Positions 1 through 7,294 are shown, numbered from the stretch's first letter. The stretch: DNA of 8,898 nt from Brevundimonas sp. (GCF_031082345.1 NZ_JAVHLH010000108.1:1-8898), one strand, 5' to 3'. Made by a program: numbers and translations. The notes: generated by a model not told the origin, from the sequence alone.

Positions 1-417
1 TCGACGCCGGACAGGACGTCCAGATGGGCGTCGCCCCCGAACGCCGTGCCGGCCGTGAGATCGATCGCGATGCGATCGACCGAACCGGAATAGTCCGCCG
101 TGTCGGCGCCGTCGCCGCCGAGAAGGGTGTCGACCCCCGTCCCGCCGATCAGATGGTCGTCGCCCGCGCCGCCGTCGAGGACGTCGTCGCCGCCCATGCC
201 GATCAGCTCGTCGTCCCCGGCTAGGCCGGTCAGACGGTTGGCGTTGGCGTCGCCGGTGAGGAAGTCCTTGAACGCGCTGTTGGTGCCGATCAGGTTCTCG
301 ATCCCGGACAGGACGTCCAGATGGGCGTCGCCCCCGAACGCCGTGCCGGCCGACAGATCGACCGCGATGCGATCGGCCGAACCGGAATAGTCCGCCGTGT
401 CGGAGCCGTCGCCGCCG
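1..417 (-). repeat. In-frame direct repeat, two 120-bp units (1-120 and 298-417), period 297 bp
   Basis: Bases 1-120 and 298-417 match at about 113 of 120 positions by eye, with 49 bases identical in a row (7-55 against 304-352). The 297-bp offset is exactly 99 codons, so the repeat stays in the protease frame. Each unit encodes a block beginning DTADYSGS, continuing through DRIA and ending AGTAFGGDAHLDVLSG, next to RTX nonapeptides. Copy one is cut by the window start, so more copies may lie beyond it. The near identity at synonymous positions suggests recent duplication or gene conversion within the gene. Confidence 0.9.
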
Positions 418-2375
418 CTGATCGTGTCAGCCCCGGCCCCGCCGGCAAGGGTGTCGTCACCCTCTCCGCCGTCGAGCGTGTCGTCGCCGGCGTCGCCATT
501 GAGCGTATCGGTCCCGAGGCCGCCGGTCAGAACGTTGGCGACGTGGTTGCCCGTCAGCAGGTCGTCCCCATCGCTGCCTGTGGCCCGCTCGATGGTCACG
601 CCGTTGGCGATAGTAAACCCGCTCCAGGCTCCCAAAGCGTAGGAGACCCGGCCGCCGCCGCCTTCCTCGTACTGCAGTGTCGCGGCCCGCAGATCGATAT
701 TGGCGTTGCGCGCGCCGGTGTAGCGGATCTCGTCGTCGCCGCCGCCGTCCCAGATCGTCGAATAGAACGTCCCGGCCTCGTTGACGTCGTCGATCACATA
801 GACGTCGTCGCCGGTCGCCCACTCCTCGTTGACGCCGTACTTGTCCTGCAGCACCGCGATGTCGAGCGCGCTGAGGGTCCCGACCCAGCCGAAATGATCG
901 ACTTCCGTCCCGGTAATCCCGCCCGAGCGGGGCCGGCCATGGCCGTCCGGCGCGCCGCCGCTCTCCAGTCCTTCGTACCAGCCGTCGTTGTAGGACATGA
1001 TGGTGTAGATCTGCTGGCTCAGGCCGTAATCGCCGAACTGGCCGCCGATGGCGCCCTCGACCGGGTCGTCGCTCGGCTCGGCGCCGCGCATGACGCCCGA
1101 GCGGCCGCCGTTGTCGTGCGGGTGGGCCATGCCGTGTCCATGGCCGAGTTCGTGCAGCAGGGTGGGGAAGTAGAAGCCGCCCTGCGACACCCCCTCCTCG
1201 GTCCAGCGCACATCGCCGCTGTTGATCTCCATCTGGCCGGCGTTCTGCTCGCCGGGAGGGCTCATGCGGCCCAGCAGGCTGGCGCCGACGCCCGGCGTGC
1301 CTTCGTAGGTGATGATCTTGATGTCGGCTTCCGCGCGGTCGTAGACCCGCACATATTCGATGTCGGCGACCTGCTCGTAGATGCCGAAGGCCGTCTCGAA
1401 GGCCTGCATCTCCCAATCCTGCATGCCCTGGGCGACGATGTTCTCGGTCAGCCCCGGGTTGGTCGGATCCTCGCTGACGAAGACGTCCCCGGTCTCGGCG
1501 AAATAGTAGGTGATGACGTTCTTGCCGACGATCCCGTAGGGATTGTTGTCTATCGGGGTTCCGCCGTTGGCCACGCCGTTGTCGGTCCGCGTGCCGTTGT
1601 CGCCGTCCGGATTGCGCGACGAGCGCGTGAACTGGCTGCCCCAGTCGATCGCATGCAGCGGGCTGTCCGGCGAATAGAAAGGCACATAGGCCGACGGGTC
1701 GGAGGCGTCGACGCTGGTGACGAAGACTTCGTAGTCGCCGACGAAATCACCGGTCGTCCCGTTGGTCGCGTCCTGGTCGTAGGCGCGGGCGTTGATGTAG
1801 AAGGTCCCGGTGCTCTGCGCCGTATAGGTCAGGATGGCGTCCAGGCCCGACGGCGTGTTCGGCCCGCCGCCGTCTGCCGTGACCACCAGATTGCCGAGGC
1901 TGTCGTACAGCTCGATATAGGCGTCCGCCAACGGCACCCCGCTCGGCCCGCCGGTCACCAGGAAGACGCTGATGTCGTAGGTCTGCCCCTCGACCAGCTG
2001 GACGGAATAGAAATCCTCGTCGCCCAGGGTGTCGATGGTCGAGACGAAATGCGCCCCGTCGACGGTGAGCACCTGCGTCGTCGAGGTGTCGCCCGGAATG
2101 GCGTCGGTGGTCACCAGCAGGGTCGGCGGCTGCACCGGGCGGGGCCCGTCGCCCACTCCGCCCTGGAAGAAGTCGGTGTAGCGCTTGCCGCACCCGCATC
2201 CGCACCCGAGGCTCCAGCTTGCGACCTCGCCCGCATTGTCGTTCGCGGCCAGGGACAGCGGCGTGGGCGATACGCCATGCAGCGCCGTCGACAGATCGAG
2301 TTCGGCGAAGGCGAGCGGGGACACGAGACGCGTGTCGAGCACAGCCGCGCGCGCGGCTCCGGAAACAGCAGCCAT
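1..2375 (-). CDS. Serralysin-family (M10) RTX zinc metalloprotease with PPC-like domain, 3' end beyond the window
   Basis: Secreted calcium-dependent zinc endopeptidase; 791 codons are visible and the C-terminus is cut by the window edge. The zinc motif HELGHGHGMAHPHD starts at residue 408 (ligands H408, H412, H418; general base E409), and the Met-turn is YTIMSYN with M460. Residues about 92-220 look like a PPC (bacterial pre-peptidase C-terminal) beta-sandwich. From about residue 606 on there are RTX nonapeptides (GGxGxDxLx style, e.g. GGEGDDTLAGG). There is no Sec or Tat signal at the N-terminus, which in this family fits type I (ABC/MFP/TolC) secretion through a C-terminal signal, here unseen. 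The start is the ATG at 2375-2373, preceded by AGGAGG with an 8-nt spacer. Odd points are a Cys-Gly stretch (C58, C60, C62) and a near-identical duplication in the RTX part. No secretion genes lie next to it in the window. The family call is firm; the substrate is unknown. Confidence 0.93.
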   Translation of the reverse strand, partial: MAAVSGAARAAVLDTRLVSPLAFAELDLSTALHGVSPTPLSLAANDNAGEVASWSLGCGCGCGKRYTDFFQGGVGDGPRPVQPPTLLVTTDAIPGDTSTTQVLTVDGAHFVSTIDTLGDEDFYSVQLVEGQTYDISVFLVTGGPSGVPLADAYIELYDSLGNLVVTADGGGPNTPSGLDAILTYTAQSTGTFYINARAYDQDATNGTTGDFVGDYEVFVTSVDASDPSAYVPFYSPDSPLHAIDWGSQFTRSSRNPDGDNGTRTDNGVANGGTPIDNNPYGIVGKNVITYYFAETGDVFVSEDPTNPGLTENIVAQGMQDWEMQAFETAFGIYEQVADIEYVRVYDRAEADIKIITYEGTPGVGASLLGRMSPPGEQNAGQMEINSGDVRWTEEGVSQGGFYFPTLLHELGHGHGMAHPHDNGGRSGVMRGAEPSDDPVEGAIGGQFGDYGLSQQIYTIMSYNDGWYEGLESGGAPDGHGRPRSGGITGTEVDHFGWVGTLSALDIAVLQDKYGVNEEWATGDDVYVIDDVNEAGTFYSTIWDGGGDDEIRYTGARNANIDLRAATLQYEEGGGGRVSYALGAWSGFTIANGVTIERATGSDGDDLLTGNHVANVLTGGLGTDTLNGDAGDDTLDGGEGDDTLAGGAGADTISGGDGSDTADYSGSADRIAVDLSAGTAFGGDAHLDVLSGIENLIGTNSAFKDFLTGDANANRLTGLAGDDELIGMGGDDVLDGGAGDDHLIGGTGVDTLLGGDGADTADYSGSVDRIAIDLTAGTAFGGDAHLDVLSGV

Positions 2376-2383
2376 GGGACAAC

Positions 2384-2389
2384 CCTCCT
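2384..2389 (-). promoter_or_regulatory. Strong Shine-Dalgarno site of the metalloprotease gene
   Basis: On the minus strand AGGAGG lies 8 nt before the ATG at 2375. It is the best ribosome binding site in the window and fixes the protease start against longer antisense frames in the same region. Confidence 0.75.
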
Positions 2390-2626
2390 GGTGGGCTGTG
2401 GCCTGCGCCAGCCGCGGGCCACGCCTCTGATGGGCTCAACGACCGGCGGTCGGAGACCGCACGGTTCATCGGGCGTGAGACGTCCGGGGAGGCGGACGCG
2501 CGCCGGCTCTCCGATCGCCGCCCCTCCCGGGCGGTTGGCTGATCGGCGCGATCCAGCGGCGAGGTTAACCAAAAGACCCCGACTTTGGTTCCCGGAGCCG
2601 CGACAGGCCCATTCCGCCCCCTCGCC

Positions 2627-2641
2627 TTCACCCCCCGTTAA
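2627..2641 (+). promoter_or_regulatory. Near-consensus CtrA binding box upstream of fliI
   Basis: TTCA at 2627-2630, a 7-nt spacer, then TTAA at 2638-2641 followed by CC. The CtrA consensus in Caulobacter is TTAA-N7-TTAA(C), so only one base differs. The box ends 42 nt before the fliI start codon, a sensible place for a CtrA-activated early (class II) flagellar promoter. That class II flagellar operons are CtrA-dependent is known from Caulobacter crescentus; that it holds here is inference. Confidence 0.5.
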
Positions 2642-2683
2642 CCATGTCAGCGCATCCCTGAGCCCCTGTTCCGGGGCTTTCAC

Positions 2684-4024
2684 TTGCGCAATCTCGCCGC
2701 CGCTGTCGAAGCGATCGACCCGCTGGTCGTCACCGGCAAGGTCGCCGGCGTGAACGGCCTGCTGATCGAATCCCGGGGCGGCCTGTCGCGCCTCGCCGTC
2801 GGGGCGCGGGCCGAGATCGCCCGCGGACGCCTCTCGCCCCTTCCCGCCGAGGTGGTCGGCTTCCGCGACGCCAAGGCCCTGCTAATGCCGTTCGGTCCGG
2901 TCGAGGGGGTCGCCCCCGGGGCCGACATCCGCATCGTCTCCTCCGCCGCCAGCGTGCGCCCGACCACCGCCTGGCTGGGCCGGATCATCGACGCCTTCGG
3001 CCAGCCCATCGACGGCAAGGGCCCCCTGCCGACCGGCCCGGCCGCCTATCCCCTGCGCGCGCCCCCGCCGCCGGCCCACTCGCGCGGCCGGGTCGGCGAG
3101 CGTCTGGATCTCGGCGTCCGCGCCATGGACGTCTTCACCACCACCTGCCGGGGCCAGCGCCTCGGCATCTTCGCCGGCTCCGGCGTCGGCAAGTCGGTGC
3201 TGCTGTCGATGCTGGCCCGCCAGGCCACCTGCGACGCCGTCGTCGTCGGCCTGATCGGCGAACGGGGCCGGGAGGTGCGCGAGTTCGTCGAGGAGACCCT
3301 GGGCGAAGATGGCCTGAAGCGGGCCATCGTCGTCGTCGCCACCTCGGACGAACCCGCCCTCAAGCGCCGCCAGGCCGCCTATATGACCATGGCCTGCGCC
3401 GAATTCCTGCGCGACCAGGACCTCGAGGTCCTGTGCCTGATGGACTCGGTCACCCGCTTCGCCATGGCCCAGCGCGAGATCGGCCTCGCCGCCGGCGAGC
3501 CGCCGACCACCAAGGGCTACACCCCCACCGTCTTCACCGAACTGCCGAAACTGCTGGAGCGGGCCGGTCCCGGCCCCGTCCGCCCCGACGGCACCACCGC
3601 CGGGCCAATCACCGCCCTGTTCACCGTGCTGGTCGACGGCGGCGACCACGACGAGCCGATCGCCGACGCCGTGCGCGGCATCCTCGACGGCCACATCGTC
3701 ATGGACCGCAAGATCGCCGAAAGCGGCCGCTTCCCGGCCATCGACGTGCTGAAATCCGTCAGCCGCACCATGCCGGCCTGCCAGACCCCGCCCGAGCGCG
3801 AGCTGAACAAGCGGGCCCGCCAGTGCCTCAGCGCCTACGCCAACATGGAAGAGCTGATCAAGATCGGCGCCTACCGCACCGGCGCGGACCCGATCGTCGA
3901 CCGCGCCATCGCCCTGAATCCCGCCCTTGAGGCCTTCCTCGGACAGGATCACCATGACGTGACGCGGCTGGCTGATTCCTTTGACCGTCTGGAAACCATT
4001 CTGAATCAAGGAATGGTGCAATGA
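2684..4024 (+). CDS. fliI: Flagellum-specific export ATPase FliI
   Basis: A 446-residue cytoplasmic ATPase of the flagellar type III export apparatus. It resembles the F1 ATPase beta subunit, forms a hexamer at the export gate and helps release substrates from chaperones. Visible motifs are the Walker A GSGVGKS (165-171, K170), catalytic GERGRE (E193), Walker B LCLMD (D254), the type III ATPase motif PPTTKGYTP from P273, and the ATP synthase alpha/beta signature [10 protein letters not shown] from P351. Length is normal (E. coli FliI is 457). The start is a TTG at 2684: an in-frame TAA at 2639 excludes a longer product, the ATG at 2644 is out of frame, and residues from MRNL into IDPL resemble the usual FliI N-terminus. 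Only a weak purine-rich site precedes it. fliJ follows 13 bp later, so the two are surely co-transcribed. A CtrA-like box lies upstream. Confidence 0.96.
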   Translation: MRNLAAAVEAIDPLVVTGKVAGVNGLLIESRGGLSRLAVGARAEIARGRLSPLPAEVVGFRDAKALLMPFGPVEGVAPGADIRIVSSAASVRPTTAWLGRIIDAFGQPIDGKGPLPTGPAAYPLRAPPPPAHSRGRVGERLDLGVRAMDVFTTTCRGQRLGIFAGSGVGKSVLLSMLARQATCDAVVVGLIGERGREVREFVEETLGEDGLKRAIVVVATSDEPALKRRQAAYMTMACAEFLRDQDLEVLCLMDSVTRFAMAQREIGLAAGEPPTTKGYTPTVFTELPKLLERAGPGPVRPDGTTAGPITALFTVLVDGGDHDEPIADAVRGILDGHIVMDRKIAESGRFPAIDVLKSVSRTMPACQTPPERELNKRARQCLSAYANMEELIKIGAYRTGADPIVDRAIALNPALEAFLGQDHHDVTRLADSFDRLETILNQGMVQ

Positions 4025-4037
4025 TCGGAGACGCACG

Positions 4038-4448
4038 ATGACCGCCTGGGCCCAATCCCTGATCCGCATCTCCAACTACGAGGTCGAGACGCTGCAGAAG
4101 CGCCTCGCCGAGATCACCGCCCGACGGGCCTCCGCCGAAATGCGCATCGCCGTGCTTGAGGCCGAGGCCGAGATCGAGCAGGAGCGCGCCCGCGACGACG
4201 CCGAGGCCGGGATGCTGCTGCAGGCCTACCTGAACGGCTGGAAGCTGCGCAAATCCGCCGCCGAGGCCGATGTGGTCGAGATCGAGGCCGAGGAGGAAGG
4301 GGCCCGCGACGCCCTCACCGGCGCCTTCGGGGAGCTGAAGAAGTTCGAGCACGTGGCCGAGACGACGCGGCTCAAACGCCTCCTCGCCGCCGGCAAGCGG
4401 GAGACCGCCGCCTTCGACGAATTGGGCCTGAGGCGCCGTGCGGGCTGA
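4038..4448 (+). CDS. fliJ: Flagellar export protein FliJ
   Basis: A 136-residue protein, nearly all charged alpha helix. Residues about 10-110 are rich in Glu, Ala, Arg and Lys and look like the two-helix coiled coil of FliJ, the stalk-like protein that sits in the FliI hexamer, contacts FlhA and escorts chaperones. Sequence conservation in FliJ is low, so the call rests on length, coiled-coil composition and position 13 bp behind fliI. The ATG at 4038 has GGAG 7 nt upstream (4027-4030). The 3' end overlaps the start of the xylanase-like gene by 11 bp, in a different frame, so translation of the two may be coupled. Confidence 0.85.
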   Translation: MTAWAQSLIRISNYEVETLQKRLAEITARRASAEMRIAVLEAEAEIEQERARDDAEAGMLLQAYLNGWKLRKSAAEADVVEIEAEEEGARDALTGAFGELKKFEHVAETTRLKRLLAAGKRETAAFDELGLRRRAG

Positions 4449-5538
4449 CCCGCCCCGCCTGAACCGCCGCGCCCTCCTCGCCGCCCCCATAGCGCTGGCC
4501 GCCTGCGACCGTTTCGCCGCCGTCCAACCTGCGGCCGGTCCCCTCGCCCCCTCGCTGAAATCCATCGCTCCCTTCCCCGTCGGCGCCACCGGCATGACCG
4601 GCCAGCTGGACGATCCCGTCTGGGTCGCGGCGATGCGCAATCACGTCGACCAGATCACCCCCGAATGGGAGCTCAAGCCCGAGCGCATCCTGCAGCCGGG
4701 CTTCGCCTTCGACTTTTCGGCCTCGGACCGGATGGTCGACTGGGGCCGTGAACAGGGGCTGCGCGTCTTCGGCCATTGCCTGGTCTGGTATTCGCAGGGG
4801 CTGGACCATTTCACCGACGCCCTGCCCGCCGCGCGCTTCGCCGCCGAGTTCGACCGCTATGTCTCGACCGTCGCCGGGCGCTATCGCGGCCGCATGGTCG
4901 GCTGGGACGTCGTCAACGAAGCCGTGGCCGAGGACGGCGACGGCCTGCGCGACTGCGTCTACGCCCGCAGGCTGGGGCCCGAGGCCTACATCGTTCGCGC
5001 CTTCGAACAGGCCCGCGACGCCGATCCCGACGCCGTCCTGTTCCTCAACGACTACAATCTCGAGAACATCCCGACCAAGGGCGCGACCTTCCTTCGCCTC
5101 GTCGAGCGCCTGCTGAAATTGGGCGCCCCGATCGGCGGCCTGGGAACCCAGTCGCACCTGAATATCGAGATCCCGGCGGGTCAGATCACGACCTTCATGC
5201 GCGACGCCGCCTCTCTGGGCCTGCCGATCCACGTCTCGGAACTCGACTTCCCGATGCAGCGCGACGGCGGCCGGATGCCCGACCTGCGCTCCACCGCCGA
5301 ACGCCGCGCCCAGCAGATCGCCCGTGTCGGCGAACTGGCCGAGGCCTTCATGGCCCTGCCCGAGCGCCAGCGCTTCGCCTTCACCACCTGGGGCCTGCGC
5401 GACAACGACAGCTGGCTGGTCCGCGAAGAGGGCAAGAACCGCCCCGACGAAAGCGCCCTGCTGCTCGACGCCGAGGGCCGACCCAACCCGGCGTATCAGG
5501 CCGTCGTCGACGCCTTCACCGGACGCGCCGGAGCCTAG
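4438..5538 (+). CDS. GH10 endo-1,4-beta-xylanase-like lipoprotein with Tat leader
   Basis: Glycoside hydrolase family 10 TIM barrel, 366 residues, expected to cut beta-1,4-xylan or a related glycan with retention. The acid/base is E161 in WDVVNEA and the nucleophile is E268 in HVSELDF. Other family residues are present: K80, H113, W117, Q120, Q238, H240, W318 and W326. The leader has a twin arginine (NRRALLA, R10-R11) and a lipobox LAAC with C23, so a Tat-exported lipoprotein is likely; D24 at position +2 is the E. coli inner-membrane retention residue. The GTG at 4438 is the first possible start after an in-frame TGA at 4429, with GAGG at 4430-4433; starting later would lose the leader. It overlaps fliJ by 11 bp and its TAG interlocks with the stop of the next gene. 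The family motif ENxxKW reads EWELKP here, changing the -2 subsite. Fold and catalysis are sure; xylan as substrate is not. Confidence 0.9.
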   Translation: MRADPPRLNRRALLAAPIALAACDRFAAVQPAAGPLAPSLKSIAPFPVGATGMTGQLDDPVWVAAMRNHVDQITPEWELKPERILQPGFAFDFSASDRMVDWGREQGLRVFGHCLVWYSQGLDHFTDALPAARFAAEFDRYVSTVAGRYRGRMVGWDVVNEAVAEDGDGLRDCVYARRLGPEAYIVRAFEQARDADPDAVLFLNDYNLENIPTKGATFLRLVERLLKLGAPIGGLGTQSHLNIEIPAGQITTFMRDAASLGLPIHVSELDFPMQRDGGRMPDLRSTAERRAQQIARVGELAEAFMALPERQRFAFTTWGLRDNDSWLVREEGKNRPDESALLLDAEGRPNPAYQAVVDAFTGRAGA

Positions 5539-6287
5539 ATCGCCGCCGCCTCGATCCCCGCGATCTCCAGGTCTTCCAGCAGCGCCGCCACAGCCGCCTC
5601 GACCGCCTCGGCGTCGCGTCCCCGCACCACCAGATTCGTCCCGATCTCGCCGACCGAGCCGTGCCCGAACGGATAGCTGCCGTAGCTGATCTCGCGGTTC
5701 GCCCGCGCCGCCGCGCTCAGGATGTCGGCCACATCGCCCTCCCCGACCCGGGTCACCCGCACCGTCCGCGCATGCACCACCGCCCCCGTCCGCAGGCGCG
5801 GCGCCACGTCCTCCAGCATGGCCGTCATGATCTTCGGCACCCCGGCCATGACGAAGACATTGCCGATCTGGAAGCCCGGCGCGTCGGTGACCGGATTGGC
5901 GATCAGCGTCCCGCCCTCCGGGATCCGCGCCATCCGCCGCCGCGGCGCATTGAACTCGACGCCATAGCGCCGCTCCAGGATCGCCAGCGCCTCCGGATGC
6001 TCCGGCAGCCCGACCCCGAACGCCGTCGCCACCGCATCGGCGGTGATGTCGTCGTGGGTCGGCCCGAGGCCGCCGGTGGTGAAGACATAGTCGTGCCCCG
6101 CCCGCAGCGCGTTCAGCGCCTCGACGATCTGCGCCTTCCGGTCCCCGACCGTCCGCGCCTCCATCAGATCGATCCCCAACGCCGCCAGAAACCGCGCGAT
6201 GGCGTTCAGATTGGTGTCCTGCGTCCGTCCGGACAGCACCTCGTCGCCGATGATCAGGACGGCGGCGGTGGGAGAGGATTCGGTCAT
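5535..6287 (-). CDS. Molybdopterin-binding-fold protein, CinA N-terminal type (COG1058)
   Basis: A 250-residue cytoplasmic protein with the MoCF/MoaB-MogA fold found at the N-terminus of CinA. GDEVLSGRTQDTN (14-26) and TGGLGPTHDD (71-80) are the family's nucleotide- or cofactor-binding loops. The C-terminal nicotinamide-nucleotide amidase (PncC) domain of full-length CinA is absent, so this is the short form common in alphaproteobacteria. Full CinA proteins take part in NMN and ADP-ribose metabolism; the role of the short form is poorly defined and I do not assign a reaction. The ATG at 6287-6285 has only a weak ribosome site (GTGGA). It is divergent from map across 104 bp and convergent with the xylanase gene, sharing a 4-bp CTAG at the stops, so there is no room for a separate terminator. 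Confidence 0.88.
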   Translation of the reverse strand: MTESSPTAAVLIIGDEVLSGRTQDTNLNAIARFLAALGIDLMEARTVGDRKAQIVEALNALRAGHDYVFTTGGLGPTHDDITADAVATAFGVGLPEHPEALAILERRYGVEFNAPRRRMARIPEGGTLIANPVTDAPGFQIGNVFVMAGVPKIMTAMLEDVAPRLRTGAVVHARTVRVTRVGEGDVADILSAAARANREISYGSYPFGHGSVGEIGTNLVVRGRDAEAVEAAVAALLEDLEIAGIEAAAI

Positions 6288-6342
6288 GGGTCCACGCTAG
6301 ACTGTCGCAGCCCGGCGGTCATCGTAACGCCTTGAGCTTGTG

Positions 6343-6351
6343 TGCTATGAT
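6343..6351 (+). promoter_or_regulatory. Candidate extended -10 promoter of map
   Basis: TGCTATGAT at 6343-6351 combines a TGn extension with a TATGAT hexamer, one base from TATAAT. No good -35 lies 16-18 bp upstream, which is usual for extended -10 promoters. Transcription would start near 6358, giving a leader of roughly 34 nt before the map ATG. This is the most AT-rich spot of the divergent spacer. The call is by eye only. Confidence 0.4.
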
Positions 6352-6391
6352 GGCCATCTGAATTCGACCCGACCCCGACCGAAAGCCCCCG

Positions 6392-7213
6392 ATGTACGAG
6401 ACCCCCGAACTGGACAGCGACGCCTTCGTCCGCACCCACGAAATCCGCGTCCACGACGACGAGGCCTTCGAGGGCATGCGCAAGGCCGGCCGCCTGGTCG
6501 CCGAGGCGCTCGACATGATCACGCCCTTCGTGGTCCCGGGCGTGACCACGGGCGAGATCGACGACCGCATTCGCGAGTTCACCCTCGACCACGGCGCCCT
6601 GCCCGCCTGTCTGGGCTACAAGGGCTATGAGAAGACCGTCTGCACCTCGATCAACCACGTCGTCTGCCACGGCATCCCCGGCGACAAGGTTCTCAAGGAC
6701 GGCGACATCGTCAACATCGACCACACCGTCATCGTCGACGGCTGGCACGGCGATTCCAGCCGCATGTACCCGGTCGGGACCATCAACGCCCGTGCCAGGA
6801 AGCTGATCGACGTCACCTATGACTCGCTCGAGGCGGGCCTGGCCGTCATCAAGCCCGGCGCCACCTTCGGCGACATCGGCTACGCCATCCAGCAGGTGGT
6901 CGAGGCCAACCGCATGTCCGTCGTCCGCGACTTCTGCGGCCACGGCATCGGCCGACTGTTCCACGACAGCCCCAACGTCCTGCACTACGGCCGCCGCGGC
7001 GAGGGCGCGACCCTGAAACAGGGCATGTTCTTCACCGTCGAGCCGATGGTGAACCTGGGCAAGCCGCACGTGAAGGTCCTGTCCGACGGCTGGACCGCCG
7101 TCACCCGAGACAAGTCCCTGTCGGCCCAGTGCGAGCACACCTGCGGCGTGACCGAGACCGGCGTCGAACTGTTCAGCGCCAGCCCGGCCGGCCTGTTCCG
7201 CCCGAAATTCTGA
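6392..7213 (+). CDS. map: Type I methionine aminopeptidase
   Basis: Cytoplasmic dinuclear-metal peptidase of 273 residues that removes the initiator methionine from new proteins. All five metal ligands of the E. coli enzyme are present: D110, D121 (in GWHGDSS), H184 (in CGHGIG), E217 (in FTVEP) and E248 (in CEHT). The protein starts about 13 residues before the E. coli enzyme, with a short acidic N-terminal extension of the kind seen in alphaproteobacterial MetAPs. An internal Met in FEGMRKAG lines up with the E. coli N-terminal region, but the upstream ATG at 6392 fits the longer family form. The ribosome site is weak (GAAAG). radC follows 81 bp downstream on the same strand and may share the transcript; no clear terminator separates them. 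Confidence 0.96.
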   Translation: MYETPELDSDAFVRTHEIRVHDDEAFEGMRKAGRLVAEALDMITPFVVPGVTTGEIDDRIREFTLDHGALPACLGYKGYEKTVCTSINHVVCHGIPGDKVLKDGDIVNIDHTVIVDGWHGDSSRMYPVGTINARARKLIDVTYDSLEAGLAVIKPGATFGDIGYAIQQVVEANRMSVVRDFCGHGIGRLFHDSPNVLHYGRRGEGATLKQGMFFTVEPMVNLGKPHVKVLSDGWTAVTRDKSLSAQCEHTCGVTETGVELFSASPAGLFRPKF

Positions 7214-7284
7214 TCCGGCGGCCGGACGCCTCCGGCTGACTGGACGTTCCTCTTCTGTTCTGGCAACGTGCGGCCGTCCTTTAC

Positions 7285-7289
7285 GGAGG
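7285..7289 (+). promoter_or_regulatory. Shine-Dalgarno site deciding the radC start
   Basis: GGAGG with a 5-nt spacer before the ATG at 7295. It supports that ATG over the in-frame GTG at 7268, which would add nine residues and has no such site. Confidence 0.65.
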
Positions 7290-7294
7290 CCGCC

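Larger units (their letters stand above)
2376..2683. other. Divergent intergenic region between the protease and fliI
   Basis: About 308 bp without a convincing gene; the open frames crossing it are GC-driven shadows with no family signature. It must carry the promoters of both divergent genes. Visible signals are the protease Shine-Dalgarno site next to its start, an 8-bp palindrome GGTTAACC at 2563-2570 containing a TTAACC half-site, and a second TTAACC at 2638-2643 that belongs to a CtrA-like box. I found no clear sigma-70 or sigma-54 promoter for the protease and no strong hairpin. Confidence 0.6.

Noticed and set aside
298..420. CRISPR-like or minisatellite array
   Set aside because: The repeated units are protein-coding, in frame and only two are visible; they are RTX-domain modules.
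321..2753. An 810-codon open frame on the plus strand
   Set aside because: It lies antisense to the metalloprotease, whose zinc motif, Met-turn and RTX repeats are unmistakable. The translation is low-complexity Ala, Val, Arg and Asp with no family motif, as expected opposite a GC-rich gene.
2882..4075. A 397-codon open frame antisense to fliI
   Set aside because: It fully overlaps fliI, which has all its ATPase motifs. The Gly- and Asp-rich translation shows no domain.
4776..6335. A 519-codon plus-strand frame spanning the xylanase and the CinA-like gene
   Set aside because: It is an Arg- and Pro-rich frame shadow crossing two well-supported genes and has no motif.
7214..7235. Terminator hairpin between map and radC
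   Set aside because: TCCGG-CGG-CCGGA forms only a 5-bp stem and no T-run follows directly; random GC-rich sequence gives this often.
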